NCBI RefSeq assembly: GCF_014635585.1
Contig: NZ_BMDC01000004.1
Location: 1-64,000, forward strand
DNA: 64,000 nucleotides
Direction: 5' to 3'
DNA from: Rothia aerolata
Lineage (GTDB): Bacteria; Actinomycetota; Actinomycetes; Actinomycetales; Micrococcaceae
Position 1 is the stretch's first letter; each line of letters opens with the position of its first letter. The notes beneath the pieces were generated by a model that did not search any database, had not been told where the DNA came from, and worked only from the letters and a program-made list of their open reading frames with translations. Shown here in pieces: positions 44,200 through 51,925 of the stretch. A program made the translations under genes and the position numbers.

Positions 44200-44790
44200 C
44201 TAGAGGGTCGCCAAGCGGATATAGTCGTCACCCACCACGGTCTCTGTCAGCGGAAACTCCCGCTCCCCCACAATCTCAAAACCAGCCTTGGTGTAAAAAC
44301 CGTTGGCGCGGTGGTTAGCTTTCGCAGTACCCAGCCACACAGAGGTAAAGCCCAGTTCACGGGCATCGTCAAAGACCCTGTCCATCATGGCCTTGGCCGC
44401 CCCGGTTCCTCGAGATTCCGCGGCCAGGTAGAACTTGCTCAGGTAGGCAGCACCGGCCACCTGCTCCGGATTGTTCTCGGTATTCAGGCCCAGAAGGGTG
44501 TAGCCAATGAGTGTGCCCTCAGCCTGCTGAGGGGCCAGCCCCACCGCGCCCAAACCCGCCAGGCGAGTATCGCCGGGGGCGGCGTCGTCCTGCGCCACCG
44601 CCACGTTCACCCGCCAGTCTTCCGAAGTCACAAACTCGCGGAAGTTAGACTCACCCAGGTTCTCCCGAATGAAGGAATCAACGGCCGGGCCGGGTAAATC
44701 ATCTGGCGCGGCATCGGGAAAGGTGGTCTGGGCCAGGGCAACAAGCGCCGGAAGGTCATCGAGGGTAGCGGGGCGCACAAAAACAGTCAT
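44200..44790 (-). CDS. GNAT family N-acetyltransferase
   Basis: A 196-residue acetyltransferase: FVRPATLDDLPALVALAQTTFPD at the N-terminus, the acetyl-CoA-binding segment YLAAESRGTGAAKAMMDRVFDDA, and the C-terminal WLGTAKANHRANGFYTKAGFEIVGE. Substrate unknown. It carries AQDDAAPGD, another coding copy of the dispersed word (44579-44591), in a loop before the core fold where an insertion would be tolerated. It is one of three GNAT genes within 4 kb. Confidence 0.93.
   Translation of the reverse strand: MTVFVRPATLDDLPALVALAQTTFPDAAPDDLPGPAVDSFIRENLGESNFREFVTSEDWRVNVAVAQDDAAPGDTRLAGLGAVGLAPQQAEGTLIGYTLLGLNTENNPEQVAGAAYLSKFYLAAESRGTGAAKAMMDRVFDDARELGFTSVWLGTAKANHRANGFYTKAGFEIVGEREFPLTETVVGDDYIRLATL
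44579..44591 (-). repeat. Copy of AGGACGACGCCGC in a GNAT gene
   Basis: Exact 13-mer, minus strand, read as Gln-Asp-Asp-Ala-Ala. Confidence 0.8.
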
Positions 44791-44834
44791 GCTGAATAGA
44801 GTACGACCTGCCCAGAGAATACGCCAGGTGGGTA

Positions 44835-44927
44835 GTCAGGCCCGTAAGCCAACTGGCTGGGGCTGGCGTGAATCACGGTGGGAGCGAAGCGACCCTGTGA
44901 GAGGGTCAGTTGGCACTAGGGCCTGAC
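44835..44927. repeat. Long imperfect hairpin with GTCAGGCCC ends
   Basis: GTCAGGCCC at 44835-44843 pairs with GGGCCTGAC at 44919-44927; inside, GCCAACTG pairs with CAGTTGGC and GGGTCG-type segments pair further. The GCCAACTGGC and GGGGCTGGCGT parts are shared with the hairpin at 6910-6974. It lies between two leftward GNAT genes and probably terminates the upstream one (44941-45969). Confidence 0.75.
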
Positions 44928-44940
44928 CACTCATCTGAAC

Positions 44941-45969
44941 CTAGCTCTGATAAGCAATCTCCGTATAGACCGGTTTGAAGCCAAACCGATCATTGATAGC
45001 GTTCATGTGGCTATTCAAGTCTGAGTTACCGGTAAAAATTCTGGCAATCCCGGGCGCCTCTTGCGCCAGTACCCGGTAGTTGGCCAGCTTCACCGCCGTG
45101 CCCAGCCGGTGGCCGCGATGGGCGGGCATCACCAGGGTGTTCTCCTGAAAAGCCACGGTGTTTCCCTCTACCCCGCTGTAATTAATTTCGGTCTGGGCGG
45201 CGATTGACCCGTCGGGAGCAAAGGCTACGGTAATGATTGCCCGCATGCCCCTTGCCTCTAGCCACTGCTGCATCTCCCGCACCCGCTCTGCGGTGTAGAC
45301 GGGGGCTTCATTCTGGACGGCGCCGGTCGGCTCATCGAGGTCTAGCTGGCGGAGCACCACCCCGTAGTTTTCTAGCTGGCCCTCGGGGATTCCAGAGGTC
45401 CAGGTCTCTAGGCGATAATCCCCGGTGTGCCCGGCAATTTCGCTTTCTATCTCCTCGCTAACGGCAGGGGAAAGCGGCAAATCCAGGCCTTTAAAGGTGG
45501 CGGTATTCTTAGCCTCGACTCCCAGGCGGGAGGCAATCTTGTTCCAGGGCAGCTCGGCAGAGGAAATATCGGCCCCCGCCGGCGCCCAACCCCAGGTGCT
45601 GATGCGCTCCCGGCCGCTCTCTTCAACCTTCTCGCGAATTTTATCGACCAGGGCAGAACCCACTCCCCTGCCGCGAAAATCCGGGTGAATTGCCAGGGCC
45701 ACCTGCGCGGTATCTAGGTTTTCCTCCAGCGGCAGGGAGACCAGCCCGATTCCGACCAGTTGCCCAGCGCCGTCCCCACCCTCAGTCTCGGCAACCCAGC
45801 GGAAGTCCCGCCGAAAACTCGACTCGGTGAGGCCCGCCCGCCGCTGCTCAACGGTAACGGGCGTGGAGACCCCCATCATGTCGAGATCATCGGCGCGGGC
45901 AAGCTCGTTGAGCTGGCGCATCTCTTCGTCGGAATCGAGATTGATAGCGCGGATTGTGAATTGAGTCAT
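44941..45969 (-). CDS. Tandem-domain GNAT acetyltransferase
   Basis: About 342 residues with two GNAT domains, like mycothiol synthase in layout. The first has ALAIHPDFRGRGVGSALVDKIREK (about 90-115); the second has NTLVMPAHRGHRLGTAVKLANYRVLAQ (about 275) and the ending NSHMNAINDRFGFKPVYTEIAYQ. The second-domain form is common in actinobacterial GNATs of unknown substrate. I start at 45969, with AGGG seven bases upstream; the ATG at 45975 is too near. It is not close enough to MshD in the parts I can see to claim mycothiol synthesis. Confidence 0.92.
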   Translation of the reverse strand: MTQFTIRAINLDSDEEMRQLNELARADDLDMMGVSTPVTVEQRRAGLTESSFRRDFRWVAETEGGDGAGQLVGIGLVSLPLEENLDTAQVALAIHPDFRGRGVGSALVDKIREKVEESGRERISTWGWAPAGADISSAELPWNKIASRLGVEAKNTATFKGLDLPLSPAVSEEIESEIAGHTGDYRLETWTSGIPEGQLENYGVVLRQLDLDEPTGAVQNEAPVYTAERVREMQQWLEARGMRAIITVAFAPDGSIAAQTEINYSGVEGNTVAFQENTLVMPAHRGHRLGTAVKLANYRVLAQEAPGIARIFTGNSDLNSHMNAINDRFGFKPVYTEIAYQS

Positions 45970-46020
45970 AGGCATAACCCTAAGGGGTTGAGAGCGAGAA
46001 AACCAGACTCCTGGCAGTTA

Positions 46021-46440
46021 CTAGTAGCCCTTGGTGTAGCCGCGCAGCTCGTCGAGCTCCCGGCGCTCCTTCTTGGAGGGGCGACCGGTTCCGCGGTCTC
46101 GGCGGGGTAGCACGCCGCTGCTGAGATAGGCGGGGCGGGGCTCGGAAAGATCGTTGTAGCAGGTCACCGCCACCGGAGCGCCCACCCGCTTGGTCAGGGT
46201 CTTTTTCACCTCAAAAACCCGCTTCCAGCCGGGATAGCGCACCCTGATGATGTCTCCCGGTTTTACCTTCTGCGAGGGCTTCACATGCTCATCGTTGACT
46301 CGCACATGACCCGCGATGACTTCATCTTTGGCGAGCGAGCGCGTTTTGAAGATACGCACCGCCCAGAGCCACACGTCAATGCGCACGGGGGTCTGCTGTT
46401 CAGCGCCTGCCTTGTTGGTACCGGAATCCATCTCTGCCAT
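46021..46440 (-). CDS. S4 domain RNA-binding protein (Hsp15-like)
   Basis: A 139-residue protein with an S4 domain at about 18-80 (VRIDVWLWAVRIFKTRSLAKDEVIAGHVRVNDEHVKPSQKVKPGD) and a basic tail (RRDRGTGRPSKKERRELDELRGY). Relatives such as Hsp15/RqcP bind the large ribosomal subunit with nascent chain-tRNA and take part in rescue of stalled ribosomes. It is divergent from the ferredoxin-like gene at 46524. Confidence 0.93.
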   Translation of the reverse strand: MAEMDSGTNKAGAEQQTPVRIDVWLWAVRIFKTRSLAKDEVIAGHVRVNDEHVKPSQKVKPGDIIRVRYPGWKRVFEVKKTLTKRVGAPVAVTCYNDLSEPRPAYLSSGVLPRRDRGTGRPSKKERRELDELRGYTKGY

Positions 46441-46523
46441 GCAACCAGGCTAGCAGGGTGCTCCGAAGCTCCCTCGCGCTCCCGCTTGCCAGGGTGCCCT
46501 CCCGCAAGAATAAACTGGGGGTT

Positions 46524-47579
46524 ATGGCTCTGACTTTTGACTCCCCCGAATCGCAGGCGGCGCTGGCGAGCGTGCGTTTTCCACCCGTGCCTGCCGAGAA
46601 TTGCTCAACCTCCGAGACGGGCAGTATCGCGGGTACAGCCACCCACGCGGAAAACTGGTTCGCCCTGGAACAGCCGGGCAGTTGGGGTCGCGATATTCTC
46701 GACGGCACCGCCTTCGACCGCGATCTCGCCACCCGCGTGAGCGCTGCGGTCAAAAAGGCGGGAGACTACAAGTTTGTGCTGATTCGAAAGCCGGGTTCAC
46801 GCGGGTCGGCGAGAATGCAGGACGACGCCGCCCGGCGGGTCTTCATCGCCCGCACCAGCCCGAGGCAACAGGAACTTTTTACCTTTACAGTCTCGGGGCC
46901 AGAAGAATTGCTTTCGCTGCCGCTCAAGACCCCGGAGAAAATACCCGGAGTTCAGCGCTGGGATTCCCAGGTGGTGACCCTGATTTGCGCCCATTCTCGG
47001 CGCGATCAGTGCTGTGCCCTGCGCGGACGGCCGATTGCCAGCTACCTCGCCTCTCTGAGACCCGATGGCACGGTCTGGGAGTGCTCCCACCTTTCGGGCC
47101 ACCGTTTTGCACCGACCGGCCTGGTGCTACCCAGCGGCTATACCTACGGCCGCCTGACTCCCGAGACCGCCCTGGCCGCTACCGTTTGCCTGGAAGAAAC
47201 CGGCGTTCCCTCACTGGCCAACCTGCGCGGGCGAGCCTGCCTAACCCAGGAGCAACAGGTGGCAGAAATTGCGGTTCGGTCGGCACTGTTTGATACCGGC
47301 GAAGAACCCGATGCCGACGCTTTTTCTTTTGACTTGTTAGATGATTCTCAAGATTCCGCTATTACGGCGGGAACCACGCCGCAGCAGCGTGCGGGAGCCG
47401 GGGCAGCGCCGTCCTTAGAAAAGAAGGCGAAGCTGACGCTGGTGCGGCACCGGGACGGGCGCCGCTGGCAGGTGGCTACTGCCGCAGAGAAGGTGGGACC
47501 GGTGCGGGAATCCTGTGGGAAGAAGCCGAAAATGGTTTCTTCCATGCAGGTTCTGAGCGTGAATGAGCTCAAGCACTAG
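46524..47579 (+). CDS. Sucrase/ferredoxin-like (thioredoxin-fold [2Fe-2S]) family protein
   Basis: A 351-residue protein of the Suc_Fer-like family. The thioredoxin-like Fe-S domain has VTLICAHSRRDQCCALRGRP and the typical ECSHLSGHRFAPTGLVLPSGYTYGRL; a wing of about 100 residues follows. The family name refers to yeast sucrase; the bacterial role is unknown and probably electron transfer. I start at 46524, near a TAAACT element, so a leaderless message is likely. An exact 17-mer copy of the dispersed word is at 46819, read as QDDAAR. Confidence 0.9.
   Translation: MALTFDSPESQAALASVRFPPVPAENCSTSETGSIAGTATHAENWFALEQPGSWGRDILDGTAFDRDLATRVSAAVKKAGDYKFVLIRKPGSRGSARMQDDAARRVFIARTSPRQQELFTFTVSGPEELLSLPLKTPEKIPGVQRWDSQVVTLICAHSRRDQCCALRGRPIASYLASLRPDGTVWECSHLSGHRFAPTGLVLPSGYTYGRLTPETALAATVCLEETGVPSLANLRGRACLTQEQQVAEIAVRSALFDTGEEPDADAFSFDLLDDSQDSAITAGTTPQQRAGAGAAPSLEKKAKLTLVRHRDGRRWQVATAAEKVGPVRESCGKKPKMVSSMQVLSVNELKH
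46819..46835 (+). repeat. Full copy of AGGACGACGCCGCCCGG in the ferredoxin-like gene
   Basis: Exact 17-mer, plus strand, read as Gln-Asp-Asp-Ala-Ala-Arg at residues about 99-104. Identical to 8786-8802 (minus) and 18941-18957. Confidence 0.85.
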
Positions 47580-47630
47580 CTTGCACCGGAGATTAAGCGC
47601 TCCTGGCGGCTTTGCTCTTTAAAGAACAGA

Positions 47631-47679
47631 CGCCGACCTCTCTTTCGGTCTGTTTTAGATTCCGAAAGAGAGGTCGGCG
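47631..47679. terminator. Hairpin terminator between convergent genes
   Basis: CGCCGACCTCTCTTTCGG and its exact complement with a 13-base loop (18-bp stem). It lies downstream of both the ferredoxin-like gene and the 39-codon gene. Confidence 0.9.
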
Positions 47680-47699
47680 CCTATTGTGCGAGCCGGAGA

Positions 47700-47819
47700 C
47701 TACTTCTGCTGCTTGTCTTCGCCCGCCTTGGAATTGCCCTTGAGGTCAGATGCCTTTTTGCCGGGGTTGTCCTTGGGGTCGAAGCTGTAGTCGTCTTCGC
47801 TGTTCTCAAATTCAGCCAT
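47700..47819 (-). CDS. 39-residue hydrophilic small protein, unknown
   Basis: A short gene with a start well supported by a GAGGAGG ribosome binding site five bases before the ATG, and a strong terminator 21 bp after its stop codon. The product starts MAEFENSEDDYSFDPKDNPG and continues KKASDLKGNSKAGEDKQQK; it is rich in Asp, Lys, Asn and Gly, with no hydrophobic segment, so it should be disordered and cytosolic. I do not recognise it. Its own ribosome binding site and terminator make a real gene likely. Confidence 0.72.
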   Translation of the reverse strand: MAEFENSEDDYSFDPKDNPGKKASDLKGNSKAGEDKQQK

Positions 47820-47906
47820 GAGGCCTCCTCTATGGTGCTTTTCGAGCAAGATTGCTAAGCACTCTTGCTATTACTAGGGATTCTACACCGCCCCGCGCCC
47901 CTGCCA

Positions 47907-47968
47907 ATAGTTCCCTTTGGTTGATTATGTGCAAACTAGTTTGCACATAATCAACCAAAGGGAACTAT
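47907..47968. terminator. Perfect 62-bp palindrome after the IclR gene
   Basis: Two exact 31-bp arms meet without a loop at TGCAAACT|AGTTTGCA; the outer ends are ATAGTTCCCTTTGGTTG and its complement. It starts 9 bp after the IclR stop codon. It can work as a terminator; the fully loop-free symmetry also allows an operator or a recombination site. Confidence 0.8.
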
Positions 47969-47977
47969 CGAGCAGGT

Positions 47978-48724
47978 CTAGATCTGCAAGCTCAACATAC
48001 GAGCAGCCTCAGCCAACTGGCGTCTGCAGGCCAAAATATCATCTACAGAATACGAATCATCGTGGGTCACCACATTGACGGTGCCGCTAAAAACACCTTT
48101 CGAATTCCAGAAGGGTAGGGTGAGGCCAATAGTTCCCAAATCCCTCTCTGAGGAGCTGAGATAGTAGCCCTGCTGCTTGATGGTTTTCAAATCAGACTCA
48201 AGCTTTTCACGGGTCTGCCTCACACCGGTGCTCAGATATTCCCCCTCATACCGCTCCAGAAAATCCCCCCGGGCCTTCTCCGGCATGTACGCCAAGATGA
48301 CCTTTCCTCCGCCAACACTCAGACCCATCCGCTGGCCCACCACCAGCTGATAACGCATGGGGCTAGGTGCCTCAACGCGGGCCGTTAAGACCCGGCTTTC
48401 GCCAGACTGCACAAACACACTGGAAGTAAATCCCGTGCTCTGCGTAATTGAAGTCAGAAGAGGAAAAGCTGCCGCCGAAGTGCGGTCTTGGTAGGTAAAA
48501 GCCCAGGCCAGCGGCAAAACAGCAGCGCCGAGCGTGTAGCCTGCCTCCGTGAGATTTACATAGCTGCGGTCAATAAGATGGTTCAGCATTCTTTGCGCAG
48601 TGGCAACGTGCAAACCGGTCTCTTTGGCAATATGGCTCAATTTAGCCGGTGAATTTAAGGTGCTCAGATGCTCAAGAATGGCCAAAGCCCGGTCTAATGT
48701 CCGCCCCTGATTTGACTCTGCCAC
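47978..48724 (-). CDS. IclR family transcriptional regulator
   Basis: About 248 residues: the IclR winged helix (LDRALAILEHLSTLNSPAKLSHIAKETGLHVATAQRMLNHL) at residues 10-65 and an effector domain (TARVEAPSPMRYQLVVGQRMGLSVGGGKVILAYMPE ... SSSERDLGTIGLTLPFW). I choose the GTG at 48724, with AGGAG seven bases upstream; an ATG five codons earlier overlaps that site. It is divergent from the catabolic operon at 48900 and is its likely regulator. The signal is probably a substrate or intermediate of that pathway. Confidence 0.93.
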   Translation of the reverse strand: MAESNQGRTLDRALAILEHLSTLNSPAKLSHIAKETGLHVATAQRMLNHLIDRSYVNLTEAGYTLGAAVLPLAWAFTYQDRTSAAAFPLLTSITQSTGFTSSVFVQSGESRVLTARVEAPSPMRYQLVVGQRMGLSVGGGKVILAYMPEKARGDFLERYEGEYLSTGVRQTREKLESDLKTIKQQGYYLSSSERDLGTIGLTLPFWNSKGVFSGTVNVVTHDDSYSVDDILACRRQLAEAARMLSLQI

Positions 48725-48805
48725 AGCGTTACTCCTCATGTTTACGGCGATCCACCCCCATTATCCAACGGGACTCCCCAAGATTAAATACTCCGTGAAA
48801 TAGTC

Positions 48806-48836
48806 TTGACAGATTTATGACGCCCATCACTATAAT
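48806..48836 (+). promoter_or_regulatory. Promoter of the dehydrogenase-aldolase operon
   Basis: A perfect TTGACA (48806-48811) and a perfect TATAAT (48831-48836) are separated by 19 bp, two more than optimal. Consensus boxes with a long spacer suggest a promoter that needs an activator or is held by a regulator such as the adjacent IclR protein. The operon starts at the GTG at 48900 after AAAGGAG. Confidence 0.75.
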
Positions 48837-48899
48837 CTTTTAACTTATCGCTACACGGTAGTAGCTATCACTGAATGATAAATCAAAGGAGATTTACCC

Positions 48900-50249
48900 G
48901 TGAAAATTGCAGTGCTCGGCCTGGGCGAAGCAGGCCGCCTCTTCTCGGCAGGATTCATTTCAGCAGGCCAAGAAGTTCTCGCCTTTGACCCCGCCCCCGT
49001 TGAAACTCCCGCCGGTGTGGAGCGCTTCAACAGCGCCGGTGAGGCGGTAGCCAAGGCAGACATTGTGCTGAGTCTTGTAACCGCTCGATTCGCAGAATCT
49101 GTGGCCGCCGAAGTCGCTTCATCCCTCAGGCCCGAAGCTGTTTATGTTGACCTCAACTCGGGCTCGCCCAGCCTCAAGCAGGCGGTCGAAACAGCTCTGG
49201 GAGAGAAGGCTAGCCAGTTCTCAGATGGTTCGGTGATGGGCTCCGTACCCGCCAACAAAGAGAAGGCACCCATCGCGCTTTCGGGCGCAGCAGCCGACCG
49301 GGCGGCGTCCTTACTCAATGAAGCCGGCGGCAACGCCGAAGCTATCAGCACAGTGGTGGGCGACGCCTCTAGCCGAAAGCTCCTGCGCAGCGTCTTCGCC
49401 AAGGGTCTGGGCGCGCTCATTACCGAGGCGCTAGACGCCGCCGAACACTTCGGCGATAGGGAGACCATGCTGAAGGTCATCGCTGAGTACGTGCCCGACG
49501 ACTCGATTGTGGCCCGTCTTGAATCCGGAACAAAGCTGCACGCTGTGCGCCGTCAGCACGAAGTCGCAGACTCTCTCGCCATGCTCAAGGAAGCCCGCCC
49601 CGACTGGCCGGTTACCGCTGGCGCCCTGGCGCTCCACGCAAAAGCGGCTAATGCCACCCGCGAGGCCGACCTCCTCGCCCGACTCAAAGAGCTACCCACC
49701 GCCGCAATTGGTGACGGCGGAGACCGGCTCGGGTTCGCGGATTCTTCCGTTAAACCTATTTGGCATGCACCCCGCCTAGTTGGCCGTGCGCTACCCGTAC
49801 ACGTTCACGCCGGCGACAACCTGGGCGTACATGCCGCGCTCAAGGTGGCCCAGCCCGGTGACGTGCTGGTTGTAGCAGGCGATGGCCACTCAGACAGGGC
49901 ACTCATGGGAGAGCTAATTGCCAACCGGGCAATCAACCGAGGAATCCTTGGATTTATTACGGACGGCGCGGTGCGGGATCGCGACGACCTGGAGGCCATG
50001 GGATTCCCCGTCTGGGCCTCAGGCCAGTCACCGGCAGGCCCCTACAAGCACGGCCCCTTCCGAGTAAACACCGATATTTCTATTGGCGGAACCGTCTGCC
50101 ATCCCGGTGACTATGTTGTGGCAGATACTGACGGCATCTGTTTTATTAGCCCCGCAGACCTTGAAAAGGCAGTCCGCGGCGGTGAGGAAGTACTGGCAGA
50201 AGAAGCTCGCAGAATGAAGGGCATCTTGGAAGCACGTAACGAGGGATAA
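48900..50249 (+). CDS. Fusion of a beta-hydroxyacid-dehydrogenase-type oxidoreductase with an RraA-family aldolase
   Basis: A 449-residue fusion protein. Residues 1-155 form a Rossmann domain (MKIAVLGLGEAGRLFSAGF, GxGxxG), and 156-245 form the all-helical DUF1932 domain (SSRKLLRSVFAKGLGALITEALDAAEHFGDRE). From about 258 (LLARLKELPTAAIGDGGDRLG) an RraA-like/HMG-CHA aldolase domain runs to the end, with the catalytic-type TDGAVRDRDDLE and the closing GDYVVADTDGICFISP. As aldolase, this family splits 4-hydroxy-4-methyl-2-oxoglutarate or oxaloacetate. One polypeptide could oxidise a hydroxy acid and cleave or decarboxylate the oxo acid. It starts with GTG and heads the operon. Confidence 0.9.
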   Translation: MKIAVLGLGEAGRLFSAGFISAGQEVLAFDPAPVETPAGVERFNSAGEAVAKADIVLSLVTARFAESVAAEVASSLRPEAVYVDLNSGSPSLKQAVETALGEKASQFSDGSVMGSVPANKEKAPIALSGAAADRAASLLNEAGGNAEAISTVVGDASSRKLLRSVFAKGLGALITEALDAAEHFGDRETMLKVIAEYVPDDSIVARLESGTKLHAVRRQHEVADSLAMLKEARPDWPVTAGALALHAKAANATREADLLARLKELPTAAIGDGGDRLGFADSSVKPIWHAPRLVGRALPVHVHAGDNLGVHAALKVAQPGDVLVVAGDGHSDRALMGELIANRAINRGILGFITDGAVRDRDDLEAMGFPVWASGQSPAGPYKHGPFRVNTDISIGGTVCHPGDYVVADTDGICFISPADLEKAVRGGEEVLAEEARRMKGILEARNEG

Positions 50250-50252
50250 TCC

Positions 50253-51620
50253 ATGCCTATAGCACTTATTGCCCTGGCAGTATTTATCGCCATCATCGTT
50301 ATTTGGAATGTTGTTGCTAAACGCAATATGGGCGAAGCGATGATCCTGGGCTTTCTCGGAACCTTACTTTTCGCCGGCTTCAATGCACCTTCTGTAGCAG
50401 TTGAAGCCGTGGTAGAAGCATCGACTTCAGAAGTACTCTACGCGGCAGCCGGTTTTGTCTTCATGACCCACTTTATTGAAAAAACCGGTGCCATTAGCCG
50501 TCTGGTGCAGATTCTTTCCTCCTCGATCGGCAAGGTTCGTGGTGGCCCTGCATTGGTAGATGCCGCTACCTCCGGTGCGATGGGAGCATTGGTGGGCGGA
50601 TCCAATACCGGAAACGCGGCCGCATCGGGATCTATCACCGGCCCCTGGATGGTCAAATCGGGCTGGTCACCGGCTCGAGCTGCAACGGTTATTGCCGGAA
50701 ATGCGGGGCTGGGAGCCGCACTGCCACCCAGTGCATCTATGATTATCATGATTGGCTTTGCCGGTTCGCTAGTCACTACTAGCCAGGTGTATTTGGCTCT
50801 TCTGGTAGCCGGTATCTATCAGGTTATCTGGCGCCTAATACTTACTTTCTGGTTCGTCTATAAAGACGGAATCAAGAATGAATCCGGTGACGACCAAATC
50901 CCCTTCGCGCAAGCCCTGAAGAACGGTTGGCCCACCCTCTTTATCGTTTTGGGTGCTCTCATTCCAATTGCGGTTACCGTTGGCCCCCTGGCAAACGCGC
51001 TGGTAGCCACCGGAAAATACGGTGAATCACTAGACTCTATCTCGCTCATTAAGTGGATTCCTATTCTTGCAATTCTCATTACCGCAATTGTCTGCTGGAA
51101 AGAACTTCCCAAGACAGCGCGCGGATGGTGGGAATTCATGGAGAGCAGCATTCCGCAGTTCTTTACTATTGGCGTTCTGCTTTTCTTCGCTATCGCAGCC
51201 AGTGAAGTACTGGATATTCTCGGCCTGTCCCGCGACGTAGAGGGAATTATCGAAAGCGTCAACATTCCGCTGTGGCTGCTGGTTACCCTGGTTGGTCTTC
51301 TCGTGGTTTTGGTAGCCGGGCCCCTCTCCTCAACAGCAACTCTTTCAGCAGTTGGTCAGGTCTCTCTTTTCGCCCTCATCGGCGCGGGAGTAAATCCGCT
51401 CCTAGCGGTAACCGCCATGCTGGTTTTCGCCTCAACCGAGGGCTCTTCACCTCCGGCATCCGGATCAATCTTCGTTGCCTGCGGCATCACCGGAGCAAAA
51501 CCAGAAAGCACCTTCATTCCCCTTCTGGTCTACTACGTGCTACCCATCTTCATTTTGGGAGTACTGATTGCAATCGGTATCGCCCCGGTACCTACGTCTG
51601 AAATGAGTGCAGCACTATGA
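50253..51620 (+). CDS. DctM-like TRAP-type large permease, first paralogue
   Basis: A 455-residue protein with about 12-13 membrane segments. The DctM signature is visible as GALVGGSNTGNAAASGSITGPWMVKSGWSPARAATVIAGNAGLG followed by ALPPSASMIIM. TRAP transporters normally need a DctQ and a periplasmic/lipoprotein DctP; no DctP is present here. It begins 3 bp after the fusion gene, and its TGA overlaps the ATG of the small gene after it (ATGA). It probably imports the substrate of this operon, likely a carboxylate. Confidence 0.9.
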   Translation: MPIALIALAVFIAIIVIWNVVAKRNMGEAMILGFLGTLLFAGFNAPSVAVEAVVEASTSEVLYAAAGFVFMTHFIEKTGAISRLVQILSSSIGKVRGGPALVDAATSGAMGALVGGSNTGNAAASGSITGPWMVKSGWSPARAATVIAGNAGLGAALPPSASMIIMIGFAGSLVTTSQVYLALLVAGIYQVIWRLILTFWFVYKDGIKNESGDDQIPFAQALKNGWPTLFIVLGALIPIAVTVGPLANALVATGKYGESLDSISLIKWIPILAILITAIVCWKELPKTARGWWEFMESSIPQFFTIGVLLFFAIAASEVLDILGLSRDVEGIIESVNIPLWLLVTLVGLLVVLVAGPLSSTATLSAVGQVSLFALIGAGVNPLLAVTAMLVFASTEGSSPPASGSIFVACGITGAKPESTFIPLLVYYVLPIFILGVLIAIGIAPVPTSEMSAAL

Positions 51621-51853
51621 AACAGCACATCAGCAAACTTTTTAGAGTCCTCTACACCATTGCGCTAACCCTGTTTTTGGCTGTGGCATTCACCCTGGTG
51701 TTTACACAAATTATCGGCCTTATTTTTGCCCAGCCCAGCTGGATTGACTGGGCAGAAGAGACCCTAGAACACCCCAGTATTATTCTGGCTGTTTTTACCG
51801 GGATTTTTGCTTTCATCGTGTACAACGCAGAGGGCACTAAAAGAAACCAGTAA
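51617..51853 (+). CDS. Two-helix membrane mini-protein, first (possible half-size DctQ)
   Basis: A 78-residue protein with two hydrophobic segments (IALTLFLAVAFTLVFTQIIGLIF and IILAVFTGIFAFIVYNA) separated by QPSWIDWAEETLEHPS, ending in KRNQ. Standard DctQ proteins have four helices and about 160 residues. It overlaps the stop codon of the first DctM by 4 bp, so the two are translationally coupled. It may act as a small subunit or assembly partner; no homology is claimed. Confidence 0.82.
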   Translation: MKQHISKLFRVLYTIALTLFLAVAFTLVFTQIIGLIFAQPSWIDWAEETLEHPSIILAVFTGIFAFIVYNAEGTKRNQ

Positions 51854-51925
51854 AAAAAACTAACTTCTACATTCCTTAGGTGGGCACCTCTGCGGTGCCC
51901 ACCCCCTCCTAGAAAGTGAGTGACC

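Noticed and set aside
44941-45969. Mycothiol synthase MshD
   Set aside because: The two-GNAT layout matches, but many actinobacterial proteins share it and no mycothiol gene is adjacent.
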